Assembly (NCBI RefSeq): GCF_905147045.1
Contig: NC_065911.1
Coordinates: forward strand, 5,270,001 to 5,334,000
Length of the DNA: 64,000 nucleotides
Source of the DNA: Nymphalis io
Taxonomy: Eukaryota > Arthropoda > Insecta > Lepidoptera > Nymphalidae
Direction: 5' to 3'
A model generated the notes under the pieces. That model searched no databases. It saw nothing but the letters and a program-made list of their open reading frames with translations, and was not told the origin of the DNA. The position numbers were made by a program, and so were the translations under genes. Positions 45,752 through 58,133 of the stretch are shown in pieces. Position 1 is the stretch's first letter; each line of letters opens with the position of its first letter.

Positions 45752-46425
45752 TAATGAGGTCTGGTAATGACAGTTCCAAGGGTTGTGCTCTTTTGACTGT
45801 GGTGTCTTCCTTCGCTGTCCGTTACGACGGACGGGTCATTGGGTCGGGAAAGATCCTTCGATATGTGCAACAGATTTCTCCGCGTTCATTCGCAGGGCGA
45901 TCAAGCGCACTGGAGACCCCGTTCAGGAAGGTCCAGCGAACGACCTGCTCTACGACTGTCTGTATCTGACAGATGTCTAGGTACAGAATTAGTAGCTTCG
46001 GGGTATCTGTTGCTGCTGTTGTGTTGCTAGCGCGCGTATTATACTTGTTGCTTCCAATGCGGCAAGGCGGTGAGAATGAGAAGATGCGTTGAGAGGATGG
46101 TGTCTTGAGTGTGTACACGTGGTCGGGTCCATCGAGAGGTGTCCCGCTTGGGACACTGTTTTGACAGATCGGTTCGTAAAGGAGCCGGGTATCTAGTGTT
46201 GCAGGCGCTGGTTTTTCGGAGTCCTGGTGGATTCGGCGTCGACTGTTGAGTTCAGAATGTGATCGGTGCTAGCGTTCTCATCCAGCTGGGATGGATAATC
46301 TTTCCCGCGTCTACAGAATCACCCACGATCTGATCGAGCGCACCGGATGAGACCCCGTTCGGGGAGGTCCAGCGAGCGACCAGCGATCGTGGGCTTTCCT
46401 GTAGGTCATACCTGTAGGTATATCA
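45752..46425. repeat. GC-rich block with an internal direct repeat
   Basis: A CpG-rich interval in AT-rich DNA. A unit of about 50 bp ('gatcaagcgcactggagacc' ... 'aaggtccagcgaacgacc' near 45898-45950) recurs about 436 bp later with small changes ('gatcgagcgcaccggatgag' ... 'gaggtccagcgagcgacc' near 46334-46386). Overlapping short ORFs in several frames look like side effects of high GC. It may be an untranslated part of a LINE or a satellite; unresolved. Confidence 0.6.
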
Positions 46426-46626
46426 CTGCCTTATGATAGAAAAAATAAATTTAAGTATAACGAATTATTAAGCGTTACTTACATCTGCCGCTATTACAAA
46501 TATAGTTTGCTTGGAGCGATGTATGGGTTGAAAGAAAAATAATAATGTCAAAATAAATTTTGCATCAAACTTACTTTTTTATTTACTGTCCTTAAAAAAT
46601 TTACTTTTTTGCTTTATGTGACAACA

Positions 46627-46698
46627 TCCTCGGTAGTATAGTGGTAAGTATCCCCGCCTGTCACGCGGGAGACCGGGGTTCGATTCCCCGCCGGGGAG
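46627..46698 (+). tRNA. tRNA-Asp: tRNA-Asp (anticodon GTC)
   Basis: A 72-nt cloverleaf with no intron. The acceptor stem TCCTCGG pairs with CCGGGGA (one T-G pair), and the discriminator is G. The D arm carries the A box TAGTATAGTGG. Anticodon stem CCCGC/GCGGG closes the loop CTGTCAC, with GTC at 46660-46662. The T arm has the B box GGTTCGATTCC. A run of five T at 46701-46705 is a good Pol III terminator. The intact stems, with no repeat body attached, set it apart from the tRNA-like SINE heads nearby. Confidence 0.96.
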
Positions 46699-46700
46699 AA

Positions 46701-46705
46701 TTTTT
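46701..46705 (+). terminator. Pol III T-run terminator of tRNA-Asp
   Basis: TTTTT begins three bases after the discriminator base. Confidence 0.8.
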
Positions 46706-47219
46706 ACAATACTAAATACTTAATTTACTTTTTACTACGTTCAATTTTTGACATAATTATTTTAATCAGCTTGCTTACACTTCAAAAACTAACTAAAAAT
46801 GCACAAAATTAGCTTCAATTGACGTGATATGTTATAAATGCAATCAGCTTAAAATTCGTAGTGAACAGCGCCATCTATACTTATAAGTTAAAACTATGAC
46901 AAAGAACAGAGACAAATATTTTAGGTCTTGAACAATAAAGGCAAACCTGTATTAAAATATAACGATTACATTTTAAAAACTGTTAATTTTATTTTATTGT
47001 TAAATTTAAAGCATTCTTTATTGTTGATTTATTTTTGAAGATGTTTTTTTGTTGATAATAGTTTTAATCATAAATATAATAATTTTTACTTTTAGATATA
47101 AAATGTGTTGTAAATATTTAGAAGAAAGATGAAATAACTCAGATATAATTTATATTCTTTTTTGTTAGTAATATTAAATTAAAAATCTTGTGGGATTCTT
47201 AAAATGTATGTTTAATCTG

Positions 47220-47455
47220 TTGCTTGTAGCGCTCCAAGGAGCTGACGAGCTGTCAAAACAGTTTTTGTTTCACATTTTACGTTTCATTCGCGCTCGATGC
47301 GTCGGCTGTTGCGATGCGTGATGCTGCTGCGACCGTTGCTTGTCTATGGGAGTTCTCGCTCGTATTGAATTAGTGGCGTTATATTTTATGATCAGTGAAT
47401 TAAGAATAATTAATTCAATTTTATGTATGACAGTGAATAAAATAACTATTTAAAA
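47220..47455 (+). promoter_or_regulatory. Promoter / 5' UTR of the gene starting at 47456
   Basis: A GC- and CpG-rich interval in AT-rich surroundings (gcgctcgatgcgtcggctg, gctgctgcgaccgttgc), followed by an AT-rich leader up to the ATG. It contains no repeat family. No TATA box was seen; the exact transcription start is unknown. Confidence 0.45.
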
Positions 47456-47551
47456 ATGGCATTGGAGGGTGTGAAAAGTGAAAAAAGTGAGGAAAACAAC
47501 GGCAATGTACCAGACGGCAAGGCAAACGGGATCGACAACAAAAGTAAACAG
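47456..47551 (+). CDS. First coding exon of an unrecognised gene
   Basis: Thirty-two codons starting MALEGVKSEKSEENNGN and ending NGIDNKSKQ, exactly in phase 0 at a perfect CAG|GTAAGA donor. The ATG has A at -3 and G at +4. Composition is Lys/Glu/Asn/Gly-rich and likely disordered, as at the N-terminus of many nuclear or RNA-binding proteins, but no family is recognised and none is claimed. No convincing second exon was found in the remaining 16 kb on this strand, so the first intron would exceed 16 kb. The upstream 250 bp is CpG-rich and promoter-like. Confidence 0.6.
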
Positions 47552-48097
47552 GTAAGAATCGAATTGGATTTTCTTAAGTTTTTCTGAGTTTTCATTTTAA
47601 TTTTGGTTGAACCTAATGGACGATAAATTAAACATACCTTACCCAATAATGTTTTAGTTATCTGAGTTGACGATTGGTGAAATTATATTTTTCAAGCAGC
47701 GAAACTAAAACGGCATAATTTTGCGCAGCTCTTGTAGCTGTATTGCGGGTTACGACCGGGATACTTCGGTATTATTGGTGTCACTAAGCGTGCGAATACG
47801 ACCTATTTTATATATTTTAAGCTTTCTCAATATAAAATGAAGCTGAATTCTGACTATTATGAAACGTTACGCACATCATTTTCGCGCTATATGCGCGTAA
47901 TATTTTGCAAAAGAGCTCATTTAGTTTAAATAGAAATTTCGTTGTAGACGTTATATAATTTGCGTAAGGAAACTCTTTAATAAGACATTTAAATTATAAT
48001 TTTTTTAAATTAGTTTTTTAATTACCAGAAATCGTTATTCAAATTCATGCATACTTAAACCTAAAAGAAATGTAGTAAGATAAAGAAAACAATAATT

Positions 48098-48385
48098 ATA
48101 ATGTCCTCCGGACCGATTTCGGTCATAATTCGATTGGACGGTGATCCGAAACGATCAGAAAGATTTCAGGCGCAGGACAATGGCTTTTCGTGCTTTCACA
48201 GTCACAGGAGTGTTTACACGGAAGTGGGATCCGGAAGGATCCCGGGCTGCTATTGAGAATTTCGACAGAAAAATCCAATATCTATTTATTAGCCCAACGT
48301 GGGATTTGAACTCAGAACCTTGGGCGCAGACCCCAATAGCCTTAGCCTTATATCTAGTCAATAGACCAACAAGGCGTGTGAAGAG
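48098..48385 (-). mobile_element. SINE family C, near full length
   Basis: 'tgtcctccggaccgatttcgg' at one end and 'gggatttgaactcagaacc' with 'tctagtcaatagaccaac' at the head end, with moderate decay. Confidence 0.85.
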
Positions 48386-48989
48386 GCAGTTGCTTTTAAT
48401 TTTAAATAAAGAACTTAACGTAATTTAAATTATTAAAAATAAGTTTATAATTCATTTTTATTTAAATAATAGATTAATTTGTTTAAATAATAAAAATATT
48501 TTTCTGAATACATTATTAATAATAATAATGGATTACCATAGGTAGAAGTATAAGGTCTATGGGTAAGATAATGAATGAATGTTGTAAAATAAAAACATAT
48601 TTCAGTTATATATGACAAATGTGATAATAAGGCCACAATGATTGACCTGGTCTAGTGGCCCGATTAAGACATTATTGTGTGACTTCATGACATGTCTCAC
48701 ATAATTAAGATCAAGCCTAGTCTATTCTATTATCATTGTATACTCAATAATAAAATTAATTACTCCAAATCTTTACTCAGTGGTTGATATTGAACAATAA
48801 TCATTATTGAAAAATAATTAATGTTCTATTTTCAAATTTTTTGTACAAAGCTACCGAATGAACAAAAAATTAAATTGGTTGATAAACAGCCGAGAAAAAA
48901 ATATTATATATTAGTAAGTGTAATGCTTCAATATTGAATAAAACATTTTGTTTTTTATTTTAACTGAACTGTTTCTTAGTATTCAGTAC

Positions 48990-49058
48990 AGTACAGTAAC
49001 AGCCTGTTAATATAAATGTAAAAATGTATGTTGGGCTAAGGCCTCCTCTCCTTTCTGA
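48990..49058 (-). mobile_element. SINE family A, decayed 3' end
   Basis: 'cagtacagtaacagcctgtt' and 'gggctaaggcctcctctcc' survive. Confidence 0.6.
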
Positions 49059-49617
49059 GTATTCATATATTTATCATATTTAATTAGGACTTCCTTTATA
49101 AAACTCTGATTAATACTTACCTACCATATAGCATAATGTGTCTATCAATAGACTTTAAGTTCAGTATATAGATATACATTAATATGTGCTCATCTAATAA
49201 CATATATGACATAACTTGCAAGAAGCGAGCATTGATCAGGAATTATGTAGCAATTATTTATAATTTATTTTAATTTATAAGCAGGATGTGTAAGGTGTAT
49301 TATTTCATTTACTTATGTTGTATAATTATATATACTTAAGCATGTACAACTCACAGTTGCTTCTAATGTTCTAAAGGATTTTTTTAATAATTACTTACCT
49401 TACCTTGATTGACAAATTTATACTTAAATATATAAAATTTGAAACATTTCGTAATTTGTTTTTATTTAGCAATAATTTAATGTGTTTTATAATCTATAAT
49501 TTAAGATATTTTAAATTACTTTTCTGTTCCCATTAAAAAATTAAAAGTGTGTTCGCAGGGCACATAATCATATTAAAATACAAGCATTAAAAATGTTGAC
49601 AATTTTGTATAATAAAT

Positions 49618-49832
49618 GGAAGGTTTAAACCCAGGCAAGCACTTTTGAATTTTCCTGTCCTTAAATGTATAATTCATCTGCTTGGCAGTGCAGGGAAATA
49701 TTGTAAGTAAACCTGCCTGTTAGATGAAAGTCTTTCACATGTGTGTGCCTACATTTGAGCAGCTTGTTAGAATAAGATCTAAACAGAGTAAAGAAAGAGC
49801 CCTAGCTCAGTTGTAGGACACTCAAAATCTGC
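49618..49832 (+). mobile_element. SINE family A, decayed copy
   Basis: Recognisable order: 'ggtttaaacccaggcaagc' (B box), 'tataattcatctg', 'gtaaacctgcctgt', 'gagcagcttgttagaataag', 'ccctagctcag'. Heavily mutated, hence old. Confidence 0.65.
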
Positions 49833-50187
49833 TACTATATTTTTATATAATAGCAATATTGATGTTATATAAATACAATGTGACTGCATACTGCCTATCG
49901 AAAATTCACAATTTTGGCATCTTACCAAGTCCATGCAGCAGTTGTCTGCATTATAGATTAAATTGGGCTTTATTTATGGAAAGATTTTATAATAGTTCGA
50001 AACTTAGTTATATTTCTTATTGCATTATATATAGACTTTGTTCTTAAAAATGTGATTTAATTTAATATATACACTTAAAAATATGTTACTGTTTATTGAT
50101 TTTCTGAGCTGTTTGGGTAAATTTAACTAGGGATTATATTATTATATTTATGTTATTCAATTTGTTCTGTTTAATATAATATTCATT

Positions 50188-50421
50188 GGAGCTTATTCCA
50201 CCACGCTGCTCCAATGCGGGTTGGTAGAATACACATGTGGTAGAATTTCAACGAAATTAGACACATGCAGGTTTCCTCACGATGTTGTCCTTCACCGTTA
50301 AGCACGACATGAATTATAAACACAAATTAAGCACATGAAAATTCAGTGGTGCTTGCCCCGGTTCGAACCCACGATCATCGGTTAAGATTCACGCGTTCTA
50401 ACCACTAGGCCATCTCGGCTT
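50188..50421 (-). mobile_element. SINE family A with intact tRNA head
   Basis: From 'ggagcttattccaccacg' to 'aaccactaggccatctcgg'; the 3' tail is missing. A possible 7-bp duplication ttcattg flanks it. Confidence 0.88.
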
Positions 50422-50921
50422 TTCATTGTTTTTTAGGAAACGTTAATAATAAAAATATTATGAAGCAAATAAGATTCAGAACCAAATCCAAATTAATAAT
50501 GTTTTTCTTAGCTTTATTGTTCTGCTACCAAAAATAAAAACCAAAGATAATCTCTTTGCAGCTATTATCATCGCTTCCGTTCTCAGGCTAGTGTACTATT
50601 TGGGGTAAACAAACATCTGCTGGATTACGTAAAGGTAGGGCTACCATTTGTAACGGCACCGAAATGGGATAAAAATGTTTAATTGTTAGCGCATCATTTG
50701 TTATTATATAAGTTAAAGCTGATTGAATCGCGATTCGTATATTTTCTGGCTATATTATCGAGCGCTACCACGTCATTTATTACACGTACGTACATTATAC
50801 GTATACTACGTACGTACATTATAGGTCGCTCCGTTAAATAAATAAATCCCTCAAAATTAAATAAATCGAGAAAGAAAACCCCTAGTCAGGTATGTATAAC
50901 TTTTTTATTGGGATTTAAGGG

Positions 50922-51028
50922 GTTCAAATCCGGGCAAGTATCAATGAGTTAATAATTAATTTTGTTTAGGAAACTTGCATATGCTGGATTCCACATGTGT
51001 ATCCACCAACCCGCTACATCAAGTTGGT
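50922..51028 (+). mobile_element. SINE family A, decayed fragment
   Basis: 'ggttcaaatccgggcaag' (B box) and 'cacatgtgtatccaccaac' remain. Confidence 0.6.
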
Positions 51029-51239
51029 GTAATTCCCATTGGCACTCAAAATTAATTCGGTAAAAAGGTTGTTCATGGCGTTCCTACAGTATACAAAAGA
51101 TTCGCTCTAGTCCAGTAATAACACACACGCCCATAAACGCGTAACATACAACACACTGCGATGATTAGCCTGGTTTCTAAAACATTTTCGTCAGTATTAA
51201 GAATAAAAACATGTATAAGTCATTGCCCATATATACTCT

Positions 51240-51352
51240 TTATACACCAACGCGCCGAGATGAACAGTGACTACACTGGCTCACTCATCCTTAAAACCGA
51301 AACAGGCAATTAATGATAAGTGATTTGTACCTATCATGCTTTCACAAATATT
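51240..51352 (-). mobile_element. Family B repeat, decayed fragment
   Basis: 'cactggctcactcatcctt' and 'tttgtacctatcatgctttc' remain. Confidence 0.55.
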
Positions 51353-51539
51353 TACCAACAATTCAATGAAACTACATATACAGAGTAAAATAAATGTTTT
51401 GTACTGGAAGAAATACAACAATAATGACTGATTTCTGAAAAACTGATGAAATAACTCATCTAAAATTGCTGTCAATCAATGAAAATGAATACTCCTCGTA
51501 TTTGGCCAAGTCGTAAGACTTATACAAGGACTTACTTTT

Positions 51540-51825
51540 ATTAGGTGGTAAGGCTTTGTGCAAGCCCATCTGGGTAGGTACCACCCACTTATCGCATATT
51601 CTACCGAGAAATAACAATTCTTAGTATTGTTGTGTTCTGTTCTGGTTGGAAGGGTGAGAGAGCTGGTGTAACTCCAGACATAATTGAGTGACATAAAATC
51701 TTCATTCCCAAGGTTGGTGGCGCATTGCCGAGATAAAGAATGGTTAATATTTCTTACATCGCCAATGTCTATGGTCAGTGGTGACCACTTAACCTCAGGC
51801 ACATTTTCCCGTCCGATAAGGTGTA
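51540..51825 (+). mobile_element. Family B repeat, near full length
   Basis: 'ggtggtaaggctttgtgcaag' to 'ggtgaccacttaacctcagg'; the tail is altered. Confidence 0.82.
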
Positions 51826-52139
51826 ACATAAAAATTCAGTTCTTTTACTTATGTTGATTGAGATCTGGTTAAAGTTTAATTGAACAGTTATAACAAACAA
51901 AAACGTTTAAAAACTATTGCATTACAAGACGGTACATCGTTAAATTACAATGTATGTTTTACAAGTTTGAAATTTATCGTGAATATTGTATAATAACCTA
52001 ACATAAAATGACATGTTTTAATGTTAAATTTCAATGTATTTTTAAATTTCCACTGAAACAATTGTAACAATACTTATGTTCTGATCTATATTATTAGTAC
52101 CAAATCGCATCTAAACAAGCAATCCCACCCGATCCAGTA

Positions 52140-52385
52140 TTTTTTTTTTATGAAATAGTTAGGCGCATGAGCAAAAGCGCCACCTTATGGTAAGTGTTCA
52201 TCAATGTCCATAGACATTGGCATTGTTAGAAATTTTAACCATCGCTTACATCGCCAATGCGTCACCAACCTTGGGAATGAAGATTTTCTGTCACTTAATT
52301 ATGTCTGCAGTTACACCAGCTCTCTCACCCTTCAAACCAGAACACAACAATACCAAGTACTGCTGTTTTGCGGTAGAATATATTG
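52140..52385 (-). mobile_element. Family B repeat, 5' end missing
   Basis: T-run at 52140, 'accttatggtaagtgttcatc', 'accaaccttgggaatgaag' and 'tgttttgcggtagaatata'. Confidence 0.82.
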
Positions 52386-54424
52386 TTTTAAATTGATTAG
52401 CATATATTATTTTAAATTGATTAAAAGTAGACAACCTGTTAATACATAAATGATATTCGTTATTATTTATATGTTGATTTAGCATCATAACACGTCGAAC
52501 CAAGGCGAGTGAGTTGTGACCTTTCATTCTTAAATAGTATAATATTTTTAACGAGGCGTTCATCTATCCCAAAATAGTAGAATCTCTTTGAGTAATACAA
52601 ATATTAAAACTAGTTGTTACCAAGTAGATATTAGTTAAAATAATATGATATGTAACGTAAAAGTATTATTTTTTAACAAAAACGTAATCCTAGTATTCGA
52701 AGTTCCATTCAACGATATTAAACATAACGTAACAAAGATTGAATTTTTATTTATTAGTGTTTAAACTTTCGACTGTAATTGAGTTACAAACATCCAAACA
52801 CACAAACTTTCGTAAATATCATACTACCTTGTTACCCTTGTTAAATCTTACTGCTCCTCCTTCGTCGGTCGTATCGTTATATAGTATATAACATTTCACA
52901 ATAACTCGAAAATATTTTTTCAATGTTTCAAATCTAGTAGATCCTAAGATTAGAGCGCTTAAACAAATATAATCTTCAGCTTATGTATTAGTTCCATCAT
53001 CATCATATTTAGCCAATCGCTATTGACATAGATAAAAAATATCTAAAGAATCGCGGACTTAAATAAACTTCACGCGCGCGAAGTCACGGGCACTAGCTAT
53101 TTAGTAACATGATAATAATAATATAAATAAATTAGTTGTATATAATACATGAGCATTTATTTATTTTATATTAATGTTACAACAATTTAATTAATATTAC
53201 ATTGAAACATAAATATTGTATCTAAGTTCAAATATTTTACACGTTAACACAGAAACTACTCTGTCTACTGCCAATTTTTTTTTATACATGAGCATACTAG
53301 ATAATTGAATAATATAACTTGATATAATAAGAATTAGCCTATTGATCAACTCTTCCACCCTAAGGGAGTGTGTTAATGCAATTTATACTGCACACATTGC
53401 ACATGGCTTCTGTCAACGGCCTTTTTTTTCTAATTCCACAAATAAAAACACATATTAAAAAACCTTCTCCTTTTTGAAGTCGGTTAATAAAGATAATAGA
53501 AAAAAAAACATCAGAAGCGCTTTTTTTCCTGAAATGGAACAGATTTTTTTACGTTGAAAAACATGTAATATAGAAATGCTGTGTACCTTATCTTGTTATC
53601 TTTTTCTCTGTGTTTTATCTGTTTGTTTGTCTATCGATGTTCCTGTTTGATAAATGCTACAAACTGATTTGAATTGTAAAAAATATTGGACAACCTATAC
53701 GTTGGACCTATTCTTACCTTGTGTTAGGTGTCTAATATTTTTTCTTTTTGAAACGGCTTTATGGTAAGCTTTTGAAACTGGTTCGTAACTATTTTGGTTT
53801 TTAGCGTAATTATTTAGAAGATCATATTCACATAATTCTTGCCGCGAAAATTTTAAATTTTTAATATTAGGAAAGAGGATTTTTTGTCTAGAGAAAGATA
53901 AAACTATGCATAGTCTCTGTATAAAAGTATACGTATACGTATTTTTTAATACGAAAGTTATACCAGTTCTAATTATATCGTTGGATTAAAGTAACTATAA
54001 GTTTTATATATTAAATAACTATCAATGTAGAGAATGTATATATAATATACATACGGTATAATATATGTAAACACATATGCATATACTGCAACGAAAAATA
54101 TGGTATGACTTTTATCTTGGTTAAAAAGCAATAATTATACAAGGATTAAAAAAAAATTACGATCGTATTAATAAAGTTGCGTGCTTAGTTTTATATAAGA
54201 AATCTTTTATTTCAATGCAGTATGATGTCAGATAACCAACACATATTGTTGCTCACCTTGGTGTAACATTGGAGCTTTCAGCTTAATGTTCGCTTGTAAG
54301 CCTTGCGGGGCTTCGGTCAGAATATCGTCTGTCGTTTTACTGGAAGGAATCCCGTCAATGGAATAGAATATTACATGGGAATTAATTAATTAAAAAGTTT
54401 CATGTTTTACACTATACCCAAAAA

Positions 54425-54562
54425 CACTTCAGAGCTCGTTAAATCACGCTGTTGTACTACGAGTTGTTATATATATATTCGTAACAAGGGTTTATACCTT
54501 GCATGCAGGTTCACGATGTTTTCCTTTAGTCGAGTCATGAGATGAATTATAATTAGTAAATT
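54425..54562 (-). mobile_element. SINE family A, decayed copy
   Basis: 'gagctcgttaaatcacgct', 'gcaggttcacgatgttttcc' and 'gagatgaattataatt' survive in order. Confidence 0.6.
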
Positions 54563-55055
54563 ATTGCATCTCGTGTCTAGTTCATATACATATATACTGA
54601 TAATTTTACATGAACACATAAATATTTATATGAAACCCTTTATTATTTTCTTTCTGCATCCACCCTTTAATTACCATCTCCCTTATAAAGTCTTAAAATT
54701 GACGCTTTAAAACAGTGAATTTTCAAACTTTTCGTTTCAGTTGCGTGACTAAAAACCAACAGCGCTTCCAAAAATGGAAATGATGATAATACAACAATGC
54801 AACAGCAACGCCCCATTTTGTCTGTCAGTTCAAACTTTAAACCTGCTTTATATCTAACAAACACCTTCAGAGTATTTATGATCACATATCCTGTAAAATA
54901 CGGTAAATAACGAAACCAAATATATCCGTATATTAGAGTAGCGGGTAACTACTATGACAAAAGTACAACATATAATTTAAATCCATATATAAAACGCAGT
55001 AAGATTTGTATTGTTCATTCGTTTACGAGGATAAAACTGCGCTCTCCCTCCACGC

Positions 55056-55063
55056 TGACGTCA
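55056..55063. promoter_or_regulatory. CRE/ATF palindrome TGACGTCA
   Basis: Perfect 8-bp CRE in the presumed intron, within a GC-richer patch (55030-55150). A binding role is inferred from the motif only. Confidence 0.35.
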
Positions 55064-56060
55064 TTTATGAGGGTCTCTCAGAGTTACATATCGTAGGTCA
55101 CAATACAATGCAACGCTTTTATGAGCTTTGTAGCTCACGTGCAAATATTAGCAACGTGCGTTGTGTAGCGTGAATATGATTTGTTTGGATCTAAAATTTT
55201 AAAAACGGTTTGTGTATGTTTAATGTTAACAATATTTCTGTCACCGTTCATATAGATGTCGGAGAATGATTAATGCAAGTACTTGTGTAGTTTATAATTT
55301 CTAAACTTGATATTAATTGTGCTGCTGCAAATCGTGATCCTGTCCAATATACGCTTAAATATATTTGACGACAATATTATTGCTTCTATATAGGCTTATA
55401 AATATGGATGTTTTTATTTTAAATATCGAATGTTTTAAAGAAGTCGATTTATTGAATTTTTTTATAAACTCACCTGCAATATATCTATACTATTTATACT
55501 TAAACCACATCTGATGTCACGTAAAATAATTGGTTAGTTCATCCTCCAGCTAAAACGACCCTTAACGTTATATATAGATAGGATGTTGAAGTAATTATTG
55601 ATACATAGAAGTTATACCTACGACTAAAATATTCCGTTTCATACACAAAACATTTAAATCTACAAGCATCTGCCTTACATAAGAATTCTCAAGTTTTACG
55701 ACGCTTGTCTAAAGACACTTAAAACGTAGAGTTTCATGTTTAAATTAAACTAAGCTGAAATGAAGTAATAGCTTTATTCCATTAAAATAATATTTAATTA
55801 CAAATGAAGAAGGCAATTAACAAACATTTTGAATTAATTAATATAACTATATTTTTTTCTCATCTCAGCCCTTTTTCTGCCTAAATACATACACAATTTA
55901 CGCAAAAAGAGGACGACTTCGTGACATCACATTATCAATGCGATCATTTAAGCCAATTTTATATCATATTGTAATTCTAATTTGCAAAGCTAGCACCGTA
56001 AAGTTCGTTTCGCGCAATATCTCCGTTTAGAGGGCTGTTCAGCACCCTCTCCCAAGAGTC

Positions 56061-56068
56061 TGACGTCA
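56061..56068. promoter_or_regulatory. CRE/ATF palindrome TGACGTCA
   Basis: A second perfect CRE, in a GC-richer patch (about 55990-56110). Confidence 0.35.
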
Positions 56069-56992
56069 CTTAGTGGAAAGCTTTGAAAACCACACGTACC
56101 CCGACACAACAAGTTTCGTACTGGCAACCTTGGAAAATACTTATTGAAATATATTTAAATACATTATGGGTATTCTATATTATAGTAATGCCGTAGGATT
56201 TATTTAGTTTATGGTAATAAATTAATTTTTGTCTTGTAAAATATTAATGAGAGCTAGAAATTATTTTTCAAATGTAAGTAATGTGTACTACAATAACGAA
56301 ATGTTAGAAAATTAATATAACAAGTGATTCATCTTTCTGTCGAGTAATCGTCGTTGAAATACTATTGATGTTTAACCTAAGCGACTAGAATTACTCTTGA
56401 AACAGCTCGTTGTAATGATTTTTCGAATGAATAAGTCACAAGTGTAACAGCCACGCCTTATAAGCGGTACTCAGTGTAATTCGGTCACGGCACACGGAAC
56501 CATGACCTTGGCTGAAATATATATGCAAATTGTTGAAGGAAATGACCCGTTCGTAAATGTAACATACCCATCGGGCCCCTACGATTAGTTAATGGGGTTA
56601 TAAATAAAACATTCGCCAACCCAGACAATACAGATATATATTTAAATGCATTACATTTCTAGCAAGATGTTATTTCTTACAATTTATAAAGCAAATGTAC
56701 TATATCGTACAACCAATATACGTTTAAAAAAATTTGGATAGTAAAAGAGAACACAGAGCGAACGACCTCTCTAAACAACATTCGAAGTTCGAACGAAGGT
56801 ATTGATTATTATTTTTAATATACTTAAATGTACATTATCTACATATATGCACAATACAGAAAATGCTTGCAATAAATAAAATAGATGTGTATAACGAGCG
56901 GACTTAACACTAATTTGTCATCTCTTCCAGGCAATCCGATCTGTGAGAGATTTAAGAAAAAAAATCTGGTTAATTAATTGTAATATATTGAC

Positions 56993-57247
56993 GAGCCGGT
57001 TGGCGTGGTTGGTAGAACACTTGCCTTTCACGCCGAAGGTTGTGGGTTCGATTCCCACCCAGGACAGACATTTGTGTGCATGAACATATCTGTTTGTCCT
57101 GAGTCTGGGTGTAATTATCTATATAAGTATGTATTTACAAAAAGAAAAGTAGTATATGTAGTATATCAGTTGTCTGGTTTCCATAGCACAAGCTTTGTAA
57201 AAGCTTAATTTGGGATCAGATGGCCGTGTGTGAAAAAAAAAAAAAAA
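56993..57247 (+). mobile_element. SINE family F (tRNA-derived), full length
   Basis: Head with A box 'tggcgtggttggtag' and B box 'gggttcgattcccacc', a unique body, and a poly(A) tail of about 16 A after 'gatggccgtgtgtg'. Distinct from families A and C. Confidence 0.88.
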
Positions 57248-58034
57248 ATATAATGTGAGATATGTTGTTTATGGTAGTCAAGTCGTCTTCGCTAATGCAA
57301 TAACGGATATATAATGAAATTGTAGTACAATATTGATAATATTGTCGAATTTAATAGTCAAGTTTAAATGATTTTTCAGTATGGTTGCTATGCAAGAAAG
57401 AAGTCGTAGATTTTGTCGTTATTATTAACTTAGCATAAAAGGTTAGCGCAAACCGTTTGTCCCGTTTTAAATGACAGTCTGAACAAGGAAGGTTCATAGC
57501 GGTAGTGGGTTTTATAATTCCGCTTTGCTACGCTGAATCCCCTGTTGCATTGAGACTTAATGCAATCTGCATGGCACAGGCGATGCAAATTGTTCTAATA
57601 ACCTCCAGAGGGCTTGAACGCTGTCTGCATTCGCTACGTACATCGACATTTGACTCTTTAAATCAATAGATTCCCATTCCTCTCACAATGTTGCAAACTA
57701 ATAAAATGGTTTTGAATTGCAATAGGTATTTTAAATTGGTTCGGTTATACTCGTGGATGTGTGCGTATGGTGTAATGTGGATGTTTCCTAAACTAATTGT
57801 ATTGGTGTCGGTAGGACGACAACATAAAATGGCAATCAATCATGAATACCTTATTATGGATAGGCTGGTCGAATATTATCCAGGCCAATCAAGAATCCTA
57901 CTAAGATCAATAACACAAGAAAGAGAACTAGTGATAAGAAGCTAAACAAAAAAAAAAACAAATGTAAATTAAATATGTAACCCAATTCCAATCTATTATC
58001 CAATTGCAATTGGTGATGGTCCTTGGAAATAAAA

Positions 58035-58133
58035 ATATGGAGGCACATCAAATTATTTAAAAAAAAATTGGTATATATTCATTTACATGGAGGCACATGG
58101 AGGCACAACTAAAATGGGTATATATTCATTTTG
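58035..58133 (+). repeat. Short direct repeats
   Basis: 'tggaggcaca' occurs three times (about 58038, 58088 and 58098), and 'ggtatatattcattt' twice (about 58069 and 58118), suggesting local duplication. Confidence 0.7.

Noticed and set aside
45754..46118. Cluster of four overlapping 63-98-codon ORFs
   Set aside because: High GC leaves several frames open at once; none shows a domain or consistent codon use.
57688..57945. 85-codon ORF with hydrophobic stretch
   Set aside because: No known domain, no promoter or splice context; likely chance. The opposite-strand ORF overlaps it as well.
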